Source: Polynucleobacter sp. UB-Piko-W3 (GTDB taxonomy: Bacteria; Pseudomonadota; Gammaproteobacteria; Burkholderiales; Burkholderiaceae). Taken from it: a DNA stretch of 64,000 nucleotides. The notes beneath the pieces are model-generated. The model did no database searches. It had not been told where the DNA came from and saw only the letters and a program-made list of their open reading frames with translations. Below are positions 44,671 through 52,519 of this stretch, in pieces (the stretch's first letter is position 1; each line of letters opens with the position of its first letter). The translations under genes were made by a program, and so were the position numbers. Location: the NCBI RefSeq assembly GCF_018881635.1, contig NZ_JACVPY010000002.1, positions 1,136,525 to 1,200,524 of the forward strand, given 5' to 3'.

Positions 44671-45815
44671 AAGGCCTCTCTGTAAAGAGCATTAGCATCA
44701 GTTAAGGCGATCTCACGGGGACTATTTTGCAGCAGGCGAGTCTGGAGCATGGCATCACTTGCCAATTGGTCAATATCATTCGAGGTAATCCCCACTTCTA
44801 ATAATCGCTTGGGCAGCCCCAAACTACCGACGAGCCCACCTAAATAATCTGCTAGTTGAGATGCTTGCTCTGTGGTGGATCCTTGCAAGCCTGGCTTGAT
44901 GATTTGTCCAAGCTGAGCGTACATAACATGCGCCTGCGCGATATTAAAGCGCATCACAGGGCCTAACATCAAAGCATTGGATAGGCCATGAGATACATGA
45001 AATCTGGCACCAATGGGGTAGGCCAAAGCATGCACTCCAGCTACTGGCGCATTCGTAAATGCCATGCCCGCAAGACAAGCACCTAAGAGCATATTTTCAC
45101 GAACGACGATGTCATCACCCACATTGACCGCAGCATGAAGATTGCCAGCCAATAATCTGAGTGCTTCTTTGGCCAAACAATCAGAAACCGGATTTTTTAA
45201 ACGCTTTGTTGTAAATGCCTCAATGGCATGCACCATGGCATCAATACCAGTTGCTGCTGTGATGTGTGGGGGTAAGCCTAAAGTCAGTTCAGCATCTAAC
45301 AGTGCCACATCAGGCAAGAGTTTAGGGGAGACAACGCCTTTTTTCTCACTCTCGCTCACTGTGACAATAGAGATAGTGGTGACTTCAGAGCCCGTTCCTG
45401 CAGTAGTAGGAACTAAGATCAGAGGTAGTCGCGGACCTTTAGCCATGCCGATGCCATATACATCGGCTAACTTTTCTTTTCCTGGCGCCAAGAGTGCCAC
45501 CAATTTAGCAACATCCATTGAACTGCCACCGCCGAATCCAACAATGAAATCTGCTTTACATTCTTGAGCAAGCTTTACAGCGCTATCAATCACAGAAACC
45601 GGTGGATCAGCCTGAACATCTGAAAATACTTTTAGAGAAAGTGCCAATTCTTTGAATTGAGACAGCGCCTTATTTAACAATCCCGCTGATAAGACGCCAG
45701 GATCAGTAACAATGAGTACTGATTTACCACCACGCTCAATAATCCGCTTGGCTAAATGAGCAGACCCACCCCGTTCTACGATGATGGACTGTGTTGAGTG
45801 GAAGTCAAATTGCAT
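44667..45815 (-). CDS. Iron-containing alcohol dehydrogenase
   Basis: This 382-residue group III dehydrogenase has the NAD-binding GFGGGSSMDVAKLVALL and PTTAGTGSEVT blocks, and the metal-binding region GIDAMVHAIEAF followed by GVHALAYPIGARFHVSHGL, with the expected aspartate and three histidines. Members oxidise alcohols or reduce aldehydes and hydroxy acids. Coupled to a thioesterase, it may act in removing or forming a hydroxyacyl compound. It is divergent from a Bug receptor (190 bp between). Substrate unknown. Confidence 0.9.
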   Translation of the reverse strand: MQFDFHSTQSIIVERGGSAHLAKRIIERGGKSVLIVTDPGVLSAGLLNKALSQFKELALSLKVFSDVQADPPVSVIDSAVKLAQECKADFIVGFGGGSSMDVAKLVALLAPGKEKLADVYGIGMAKGPRLPLILVPTTAGTGSEVTTISIVTVSESEKKGVVSPKLLPDVALLDAELTLGLPPHITAATGIDAMVHAIEAFTTKRLKNPVSDCLAKEALRLLAGNLHAAVNVGDDIVVRENMLLGACLAGMAFTNAPVAGVHALAYPIGARFHVSHGLSNALMLGPVMRFNIAQAHVMYAQLGQIIKPGLQGSTTEQASQLADYLGGLVGSLGLPKRLLEVGITSNDIDQLASDAMLQTRLLQNSPREIALTDANALYREAL

Positions 45816-46005
45816 TTCTGTACCTTATAAAAATCCTGCCCAACTAATACAGAAATCATAACTCACGCAATCAAGAGTTTTAGGCCAATTTATCCTGAAA
45901 ACCTAGGGCTTTTACTAATTCATTTGCCCTGTATCAGAATAGTTGTCAATATTGCCACCCCTATAATGGTCTGATAAATTACTGTGAATTATTAAGGGGA
46001 CTAAA

Positions 46006-46986
46006 GTGAACTATCAAACTCATTTCAAAAGATTTGCAGGCATTCTACTGAGCATGACTGCCTTGACATCTTTAAGCCATGCAGCTGATGTCTTCCCATC
46101 CAAGCCCCTCAAAATTATTGTCACTGCCGCTCCTGGAGGAACGACTGATATCGCATCTAGGGCACTTGCAGATCAGCTCGGAAGAGAATTAGGGCAATCA
46201 GTGTTAGTTGAAAATAAAGCGGGGGCAGCAGGAATTATTGCTCTGCAAGCATTAATCGCTAGTCCAGCAGATGGCTACACCATGGCGATGGGCAACATTG
46301 GTACAAATGCTATTAACTACGCCCTATATAAAAGCCTGCCGTACAAATCAGAAGACATGAGGGCTATCAGCGTTGTTTTAGCAACCCCTAATGTCATGGT
46401 GGTGAACTCTGCCCTACCAGTCAAGACCGTGGCTGACTTCGTAGCATTGGCTAAAGCAAACCCAGGTAAGTATTCATTCGCATCTTCTGGCAGAGGACAG
46501 TCCATTCACATGTCAGGTGAATTATTTAAAAATATGTCTGGTATTGATATCGTCCACGTACCTTACAAAGGTGCAGGCCCTGCTCTCATTGACTTGCTAG
46601 CTGGGCAAGTGACGATGATGGTTGATAATTTGCCGAGCTCTATAGAACATATTCGCAACGGCAAACTACGCGCCTTAGCAGTCACTAGTAAAACCCGTAA
46701 CCCTGATTTACCAGATGTACCCACCATGCAAGAAGCAGGCTATCCAAACTTTGAAGTGATTGCTTGGTTTGGATTATTCGTGCCAGCTAAAACGCCACAG
46801 CCAGCAGTAGATAAAATTTATGCTGCGCTGAAAAAGGTTTTAAATTCGCCTGAAACCAAAGCGAAGTGGAAAGATTTGGGTGGCTGGGGAATTGGTGATA
46901 CCCCCGCGAACACTGATCTATTTGTGGCTGCTGAAAAGAAAAAATGGGAAGACGTTGCCGTTCAGGCAAAGATCCCACGCGAGTAA
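46006..46986 (+). CDS. Bug-family (TctC) periplasmic receptor, copy 3
   Basis: The 326-residue receptor has a signal peptide (ending TSLSHAA), FPSKPLKIIVTAAPGGTTDI, ENKAGAAGIIALQAL and SPADGYTMAMG, all Bug family features. The start is GTG 46006, with an AAGGGGA ribosome site seven bases upstream. It is convergent with the BKACE gene (13 bp between stops) and divergent from the alcohol dehydrogenase. Its ligand is unknown; no TctA/TctB genes accompany it. Confidence 0.92.
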   Translation: MNYQTHFKRFAGILLSMTALTSLSHAADVFPSKPLKIIVTAAPGGTTDIASRALADQLGRELGQSVLVENKAGAAGIIALQALIASPADGYTMAMGNIGTNAINYALYKSLPYKSEDMRAISVVLATPNVMVVNSALPVKTVADFVALAKANPGKYSFASSGRGQSIHMSGELFKNMSGIDIVHVPYKGAGPALIDLLAGQVTMMVDNLPSSIEHIRNGKLRALAVTSKTRNPDLPDVPTMQEAGYPNFEVIAWFGLFVPAKTPQPAVDKIYAALKKVLNSPETKAKWKDLGGWGIGDTPANTDLFVAAEKKKWEDVAVQAKIPRE

Positions 46987-46999
46987 ATCACAGAGTCAT

Positions 47000-47881
47000 T
47001 TACTGCGCAGGTCTTAAGCCCAGCATCGCACGTGCTTCACTAGAAGAAGCTAACTCGCCGCCCATGCTTTCGATGAGCGCTTTAGCTTTGAGGACTAACT
47101 CAGCATTGGTTTTGCAAAGTACGCCTTTGCTGAGATAAATATTGTCTTCCATGCCAACGCGCACATGGCCGCCATATAACCAAGCTTGAGCAACGATTGG
47201 ATACTCTGCCCGACTAATACCAAAGGCGGCCCAATTGGCGCCCTGAGGTAGTTGATCACGCATATATAACAAAGTAGCTGGATCGGTATTTAGGCCATAC
47301 TTCACGCCCATCACGAAAGTGAAAAGTCCTGGGCCATCAATCGTACCGTCCTGCAATAGATCTTTTGCTAGATTAAGATCGCCAGTATCAAAGATCTCTA
47401 ATTCAGGCATGACTCCTGAATCACGAATCACCTTAGCCATCTTACGAACGTTAGAGGGCGTATTCATTACAACATCAGCACCTGAATTCATAGTATTTAA
47501 ATCTAAGGAGCAAATATCTGGTTTTAACTGGGCAACATGCTCTACCCTTTTCAGCGGATGGCACAAAGTAGTCCCTGGTGCAAATACCTTAGGATCATCT
47601 TCACTCGGAATATATCTACCGCCAGGCCCGGTAGTTAAGTTAATGATCAGCTCTTTATTTTTCGCCTTAATTAAACGCATCACCTCAGCGTAATGACCTA
47701 TATCCATTGATGGCTTGCCCGTATCAGGATCGCGCACATGAATATGTACTACGGCGGCCCCGGCATCAGCTGCACCTAAGCAAGATTCCGCAATTTGAGC
47801 AGGAGTAATTGGCAAATAAGGCGTCATCTCAGGTTTGGTGAGATTACCTGTTACTGCACAAGTTAAGATTGTTTTATTCAT
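47000..47881 (-). CDS. BKACE family beta-keto acid cleavage enzyme (DUF849)
   Basis: The 293-residue TIM-barrel enzyme matches the 3-keto-5-aminohexanoate cleavage family: TCAVTGNLTKPEMTPYLP at the start, zinc-ligand VVHIHVRDPDTGKPS, CSLDLNTMNSG and ELEIFDTGDL. BKACE enzymes condense a beta-keto acid with acetyl-CoA to give acetoacetate and a CoA ester. Which beta-keto acid is used is not readable here. A copy of the conserved 29-bp element lies 116 bp upstream. The nearby Bug receptor may supply substrate. Confidence 0.9.
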   Translation of the reverse strand: MNKTILTCAVTGNLTKPEMTPYLPITPAQIAESCLGAADAGAAVVHIHVRDPDTGKPSMDIGHYAEVMRLIKAKNKELIINLTTGPGGRYIPSEDDPKVFAPGTTLCHPLKRVEHVAQLKPDICSLDLNTMNSGADVVMNTPSNVRKMAKVIRDSGVMPELEIFDTGDLNLAKDLLQDGTIDGPGLFTFVMGVKYGLNTDPATLLYMRDQLPQGANWAAFGISRAEYPIVAQAWLYGGHVRVGMEDNIYLSKGVLCKTNAELVLKAKALIESMGGELASSSEARAMLGLRPAQ

Positions 47882-47996
47882 GATTTACCAAAAGAAAATA
47901 AACGATAGCGGACTCTATCTTACAGTGATAGCACCCGACTCTTCTGAAGCCGGGCATTAGCTCATCTTTCTGAGAGAAGATCGCATATGCCGCCTA

Positions 47997-48025
47997 GTAA
48001 ACCATCCTAAGGGATAACCCGAAAC
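47997..48025 (-). promoter_or_regulatory. Conserved upstream element, copy B
   Basis: This segment contains AAGGGATAACCCGAAA and matches copy A (35651-35679) at 24 of 29 positions, including an unbroken 14-base core plus GTAAA at the left edge. Read toward the BKACE gene it gives TTTCGGGTTATCCCTT, 116 bp from that start codon, the same orientation and nearly the same distance as copy A to its Bug gene. Confidence 0.5.
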
Positions 48026-48192
48026 TTCTATTTCTAAGTAAATATTTAAGAGTAAGCTCCCAAGGAGCGAGACATTGGTTTGCTGAAATTACAGATCACA
48101 TCAACTATCTGATGATCCGATTTGATCCAGACAAGGTCACGCCATTAAAGAGTGAAGCACAGTCGCTAAATTCAAAACCAGCAAGCCGTTAG
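48001..48192 (+). pseudogene. Possible remnant of a coding sequence
   Basis: After the stop at 47998-48000 a frame stays open for 63 codons to TAG 48190-48192. Its second half reads like a real protein end (RHWFAEITDHINYLMIRF, then DPDKVTPLKSEAQ), but there is no suitable start codon or ribosome site, and the first third overlaps the conserved element. It may be the tail of a deleted gene, or chance. No family is recognised. Confidence 0.25.
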
Positions 48193-48202
48193 GGAGCATA
48201 TT

Positions 48203-49294
48203 GTGATAAAAATGATTCAACATGGATTCTTCATCGTATTGCTAACGCTTAGTTGCAGCGCATTTTCACAGAACCAATCGACCACCAAGGCGCCACAATA
48301 TAAAGTTGATGCTTCTTGGCCAAAAGCATTACCCAATAATTGGATATTAGGTCAAGTGGCAGGGGTAGCCACCGATAAAAATGATCATATTTGGATCATT
48401 CATCGACCACTTACTATTACAGACGATGAAAAAGGTGCCACGCTAAATCCCAAAAGATCAAAATGCTGCATCCCTGCTCCACCTGTTCTTGAGTTTGATA
48501 AAAACGGGAATTTATTACAAGCATGGGGCGGTGCTGGCAATGGTTATAACTGGCCTAAAAATGAACATGGAATTTATATCGACCCTAACGGTAATGTTTG
48601 GGTTGGTGGGAACGATCAAACTGACCATATGATTCTAAAATTTACTAAACAAGGAAAATTTCTTCTGCAAATTGGGTCTCCTGGCGCAAGTCTTGGTAGC
48701 AACGATACGACTCAGCTTGGCCGTCCTGCTCACATGAATGTCGACCCTATTGCAAACGAAGTTTATATTGCCGATGGCTACTTAAATAAACGTGTCATTG
48801 TTTTTGATTCCAACACCGGAGTCTATAAGCGTCATTGGGGTGCATACGGAAATGCTCCTAGCGATGAAAAGATGCCGAATTTTAATCCGACGTCAATGCA
48901 ATTTGCTAATCCAGTTCATTGTGTTCGTCTCATGAAGGACAACACCTTATTTGTTTGCGATAGAGCAAATAACCGTATTCAAGTGTTTGAAAAAAATGGA
49001 AAATTTATACGTGAAATGGCTTTTGAAACTGAAACTCGTGGTTCGGGATCGGTTTGGGATCTCATCCCTTCGGATGCAAGTGAAAAGTATATTTTGATTG
49101 CGGATGGCACTAATAATGAGGTCACCGTGCTAGTACGTGACACCGGCCAAAAAGTAGGATCTTTTGGTAGAAGCGGTAGAAATGCAGGAGACTTTCACTG
49201 GGTTCACAATATCGCAGTTGATTCTGAAGGCAGTGTATACACTACAGAAGTTGACACCGGAAAGCGGGCTCAAAAATTTATGAAATCAAAATAA
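48203..49294 (+). CDS. Exported NHL-type beta-propeller protein
   Basis: The 363-residue protein has a signal peptide (MIQHGFFIVLLTLSCSAFS, cleavage near residue 22) and repeated beta-propeller blades of the NHL/peptidylglycine alpha-amidating lyase-like type: HIWIIHRP, GNVWVGGND, NEVYIADGYLNKRVIVFD, TLFVCDRANNRIQVFEKNG, GSVYTTEVDTGKRAQKF. The start is GTG 48203 (six bases after AGGGAG); ATG 48212 is an alternative. Bacterial members are often periplasmic and of unknown activity. It opens a tight + strand operon (next start within 1-13 bp). Confidence 0.82.
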   Translation: MIKMIQHGFFIVLLTLSCSAFSQNQSTTKAPQYKVDASWPKALPNNWILGQVAGVATDKNDHIWIIHRPLTITDDEKGATLNPKRSKCCIPAPPVLEFDKNGNLLQAWGGAGNGYNWPKNEHGIYIDPNGNVWVGGNDQTDHMILKFTKQGKFLLQIGSPGASLGSNDTTQLGRPAHMNVDPIANEVYIADGYLNKRVIVFDSNTGVYKRHWGAYGNAPSDEKMPNFNPTSMQFANPVHCVRLMKDNTLFVCDRANNRIQVFEKNGKFIREMAFETETRGSGSVWDLIPSDASEKYILIADGTNNEVTVLVRDTGQKVGSFGRSGRNAGDFHWVHNIAVDSEGSVYTTEVDTGKRAQKFMKSK

Positions 49295-49307
49295 ATTGGT
49301 TCATCTC

Positions 49308-50066
49308 TTGAAATATCTTTTTGCCTACGCGCTCTTTTTAACGCTGAGTACTCCTGCAATAGCCCAACTCGAAGTCATGATCTCGGGTGGTTTTCAGGGG
49401 CCCTACACACAAATGCTACCTTCCTTTGAAAGGACGACTGGCATTAAGGTGATTACAAAATCTGGGGCATCTCAAGGCTCTGGTCCTAAGACCATCAAAG
49501 CCCAACTACTCACTGGTACAACAGCAGACGTAGTAATTCTTTCACGTGAAGGACTTACTGAGCTCATTGCAATGAATAAAATTCTTCCAAATTCAGATGT
49601 TGATTTAGCACAGGTCCCTATAGGTTTAGCCGTCCCAGCAGGAAATGCAAAACCCGATATCTTGTCTACCAAAGCTTTTGTGGATGCACTTGTCAAGGCA
49701 AAAAAAATAGTTGTTCCAGGCAGTACTAGTGGCATTTACTTAACTAAAGAAATTTTTCCTAAACTTGGTATCAGTGATCAAATTTCAGTACAAATAACTG
49801 AGCGAGGTGCACAAGCTACAACATTGCTGGCTAATCGCGAAGCGAATATTGCCCTCCAACCCAGCAGCGAACTCATCAATGTAGCGGGTATTGATTATGT
49901 GGGCCCAATACCTGATAGCCTTCAACTCATTCAAACTTTTGCTGCCGCAATCACTACAAATGCATCGAACTTAGAAGGGGCTAAAAAGTTAATTGAATAT
50001 TTAAGCTCGCCCATTGCAGTAGGGCCCATCAAAAATAGTGGCATGAATGTCATACAATCAAAATAA
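49308..50066 (+). CDS. ModA-like periplasmic substrate-binding protein
   Basis: The 252-residue protein has a signal peptide MKYLFAYALFLTLSTPAIAQ from TTG 49308; an in-frame TTG at 49296 would add four residues. The mature part, with LEVMISGGFQGPYTQMLPSFE, GTTADVVILSREGLTELI and a C-terminal SSPIAVGPIKNSGMNV, fits the ModA/extracellular type II binding fold. No permease or ATPase gene follows, and ligand residues for molybdate are not evident, so it probably binds an organic anion or acts in sensing. Second gene of the operon; the amidohydrolase starts 15 bp later. Confidence 0.8.
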   Translation: MKYLFAYALFLTLSTPAIAQLEVMISGGFQGPYTQMLPSFERTTGIKVITKSGASQGSGPKTIKAQLLTGTTADVVILSREGLTELIAMNKILPNSDVDLAQVPIGLAVPAGNAKPDILSTKAFVDALVKAKKIVVPGSTSGIYLTKEIFPKLGISDQISVQITERGAQATTLLANREANIALQPSSELINVAGIDYVGPIPDSLQLIQTFAAAITTNASNLEGAKKLIEYLSSPIAVGPIKNSGMNVIQSK

Positions 50067-50081
50067 AGGCTAGAGCTATCT

Positions 50082-51173
50082 ATGCATAATCGCCGCTCAT
50101 TTTTAAAAGAAACTGGCAAAGCGCTGGGTGGATTATTTTTCTGCGGTTGTGGATTAGCCCACTCGGCCGACCTAAAAGATGGGACGCCAAAAAGAATCAC
50201 TCCGGTATTTATTAACGGGAAGCGCATTAAGACAATTGATGTACATGCCCACTGCCTTTTCCAAGACGCTATTGATTTAATGGGAGATGAGGCTAAATCG
50301 GTTCCTCCCCCAACCAAGGGACTTCCTGAGCATTTCATCAAAATCAATGAGCGCATTAAGGCCATGGAAGCCCAGGGCATTGATATGCAAGTGCTGAGTA
50401 TTAATCCGTACTGGTATCGCCAAGATAAAGATACCGCTGCTGAAATATGTCGTCTCAACAATTTTCATTTGGCTGAGCTATGCGCAATGAGGCCGGATAA
50501 GTTTGCCGCCTTTGCTTCGCTAACAATGCAGCATCCAGATTTAGCTGTTGAGCAATTAGTATATGCGGTAAAAAATCAGGGGCTGCGGGGCGCTGCCATC
50601 GGTGGGAGCGTTCTAGGACAGGATTTCTCAGACCCCAAATTTCATCCGATATTGGCAAAGGCTCAAGAGCTTAATGTGCCCCTATTTATTCACCCTCAAA
50701 GTACGCCGCAACTTGCTCAGCGCTTTAAAGGTAATGGTTGGATGTCTAACGTCATTGGCAACCCCCTTGATACCACCATCGCACTACAACATCTTATTTA
50801 CGAGGGTGTACTCGATAAATATCCCCGATTAAAAGTATTGGCTGCTCATGGCGGAGGCTTTCTAGGATCTTATGCTCCTCGTATGGATCACAGCTGCTTT
50901 GTCTCGCCACAAAATTGTGACCCTAAGATAGTTCTTCAGAAGAAGCCATCTGAATACCTTAAGCAACTATATTTTGACTCACTGGTTTTCACTCCAGAGG
51001 CGCTAGCTTATTTAGTCTCACAGGTTGGCGCAAGTCAAGTTGTTATAGGAACAGATCACCCCATACCTTGGGAGGAATTTCCTGTAGAGCGTGTTATGGC
51101 CACCAAAGGCTTAAGTAATGCTGATCGCATAGGTATTCTTGGAGGCAATGCTTCCAGACTGCTCAATATATGA
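50082..51173 (+). CDS. Tat-exported amidohydrolase (ACMSD-like)
   Basis: The 363-residue metal-dependent hydrolase starts with a twin-arginine signal (NRRSFLKETGKALGG, then hydrophobic to AHSA). Metal ligands of the amidohydrolase_2 barrel are present: H55 and H57 (TIDVHAHC), H204 (LFIHPQ), H256 (LAAHGGG) and D325 (IGTDHP). The family includes decarboxylases such as ACMSD and 5-carboxyvanillate decarboxylase as well as hydrolases. Export by Tat implies cofactor loading in the cytoplasm and work in the periplasm. It overlaps the cupin gene by four bases. Confidence 0.87.
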   Translation: MHNRRSFLKETGKALGGLFFCGCGLAHSADLKDGTPKRITPVFINGKRIKTIDVHAHCLFQDAIDLMGDEAKSVPPPTKGLPEHFIKINERIKAMEAQGIDMQVLSINPYWYRQDKDTAAEICRLNNFHLAELCAMRPDKFAAFASLTMQHPDLAVEQLVYAVKNQGLRGAAIGGSVLGQDFSDPKFHPILAKAQELNVPLFIHPQSTPQLAQRFKGNGWMSNVIGNPLDTTIALQHLIYEGVLDKYPRLKVLAAHGGGFLGSYAPRMDHSCFVSPQNCDPKIVLQKKPSEYLKQLYFDSLVFTPEALAYLVSQVGASQVVIGTDHPIPWEEFPVERVMATKGLSNADRIGILGGNASRLLNI

Positions 51174-51790
51174 ATAATCAACTAGATAGCATCGCACCCC
51201 TGCGTGAATTTGTCATTGGAATGACGAACTTGGTCTCTCATGAGTCAGTAGAGCAAGAACTCATTACCAAGGGCTCTGAATTACTCAAAACACTGATTCA
51301 ATCAGATTCATGGCTTCCAGAATTTTGTACTATTCCACACCCTGAGTTTTATCAGCAGTTTTTGCTTCACGCAGATCCCTTGGGTAGATTTTCAGTAGTG
51401 AGCTTTGTATGGGGCCCCGGTCAAAAAACGCCAATCCATGATCACTGCATCTGGGGCTTAATTGGCATGCTCAGAGGAATGGAACAAGGTCAGCACTATA
51501 AGAGACTGCCATCAGGCGAGTTAGAGATGGATGGCCCCCAAACAGTTCTTCGCCAGGGCGATATTGAGGTGGTTGGCCCTGCTGTCGGTGATATTCATGT
51601 GGTGAGCAATGCTATCCCTGATAAAACATCAATCAGTATTCATGTGTATGGCGCCAATATTGGCGCAGTCAAACGGCATACCTATGATCCCATTACTGGC
51701 AAGCCAAAGAAATTTGTTTCTGGTTACTCTTCTCAGCAAGTTCCCAATCTTTGGGATCGCTCTGCTGAGATAAGGGCGAGTCTTAACTAA
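51170..51790 (+). CDS. Cysteine/3-mercaptopropionate dioxygenase-type cupin
   Basis: The 206-residue cupin has iron ligands H90, H92 (PIHDHCIWG) and H143 (GDIHVVSN), and the ISIHVYGANIG strand with a conserved tyrosine, as in bacterial thiol dioxygenases that oxidise cysteine or 3-mercaptopropionate to sulfinates. No signal peptide: cytoplasmic. It overlaps the amidohydrolase stop (ATGA at 51170). The 3' end overlaps the convergent nitroreductase by eight bases. Substrate choice is not settled by sequence. Confidence 0.85.
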   Translation: MNNQLDSIAPLREFVIGMTNLVSHESVEQELITKGSELLKTLIQSDSWLPEFCTIPHPEFYQQFLLHADPLGRFSVVSFVWGPGQKTPIHDHCIWGLIGMLRGMEQGQHYKRLPSGELEMDGPQTVLRQGDIEVVGPAVGDIHVVSNAIPDKTSISIHVYGANIGAVKRHTYDPITGKPKKFVSGYSSQQVPNLWDRSAEIRASLN

Positions 51791-52478
51791 GCCAAGTAGT
51801 AAATTCTTCTGAGCTGACTCTGGGCGTATGAAAGGTGTTCACAATATCCGCCTTATCGACATAGCCTAGCGCCATGCCACAGACCAACATCTCATTATCT
51901 TGCGCTCCAATCATAGGCAGAATAATTTTGGAGTAATCATTCCAGGCTGCTTGCGGACAGGTATCTAAGCCCTCACCTCTTGCTGCCACCATCAAGTTTT
52001 GCAAGAACATGCCGTAGTCGAGCATAGAGCCTTTACCCAATTCCTTATCAATGGTGAAGAACAGACATACGGGTGCCCCAAAAGCCTGAAAGTTCTTGCG
52101 ATGCTGCACATGCATTTTGTCTTTATCACCCTTGGTGATACCCAGAAGACCATACAAGCTCCAGCCATTTTCGCGACGTCGATCAATGTATGGACTAAAC
52201 CATTTAGTGGGATAGTAGGTGTAGCCAGCCTGATATTCTTTGGCTAATTCAGGATTAGCAGCAATGCTGTCATAAGCGTCGCATACCTTGGTACAAAGAT
52301 CTTCAAGCACTTTACCCTCTAATACGTAGACTTTCCAGGGTTGGGTATTCGTGCCAGATGGTGCCCTAGAGGCAATATTTAAGAGCTTTGCAATGGTGTC
52401 TTTTGGAACCATCTCTTTGGTAAATGCTCGCACGGACTTTCGTGAGGTGATTGCTTCTTCTACAGTTAAAGACTGCAT
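51783..52478 (-). CDS. Nitroreductase family protein
   Basis: The 231-residue FMN enzyme has TSRKSVRAFTKEMVPKDTI at the start, ASRAPSGTNTQPWKVYVL (FMN phosphate contact) and LDTCPQAAWNDYSKIILP. The middle insert (YYPTKWFSPYIDRRRENG) is typical of the oxygen-insensitive nitroreductases found in Burkholderiales. Likely reduces nitroaromatics or quinones with NAD(P)H. It is followed downstream only by the convergent cupin; the gabD-like gene lies 41 bp upstream on the same strand. Confidence 0.9.
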   Translation of the reverse strand: MQSLTVEEAITSRKSVRAFTKEMVPKDTIAKLLNIASRAPSGTNTQPWKVYVLEGKVLEDLCTKVCDAYDSIAANPELAKEYQAGYTYYPTKWFSPYIDRRRENGWSLYGLLGITKGDKDKMHVQHRKNFQAFGAPVCLFFTIDKELGKGSMLDYGMFLQNLMVAARGEGLDTCPQAAWNDYSKIILPMIGAQDNEMLVCGMALGYVDKADIVNTFHTPRVSSEEFTTWLS

Positions 52479-52519
52479 TTTTAAACTCTTCTATTCATTT
52501 GGTTTTTTTATTCCGTTAC

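Larger units (their letters stand above)
47882..48202. other. 321-bp divergent region with conserved element and possible ORF relic
   Basis: The region separates the BKACE gene from the + strand four-gene operon. It holds copy B of the 29-bp element, an in-frame open stretch without a good start (48001-48192), and an AGGGAG ribosome site at 48191-48196 that serves the GTG start at 48203. No terminator or RNA gene is recognised. Confidence 0.6.

Noticed and set aside
45943-45967. sigma70 promoter TTGTCA / TATAAT before Bug copy 3
   Set aside because: Both hexamers are good but the spacer is only 13 bp, too short for a normal promoter. The TATAAT alone may still be used.
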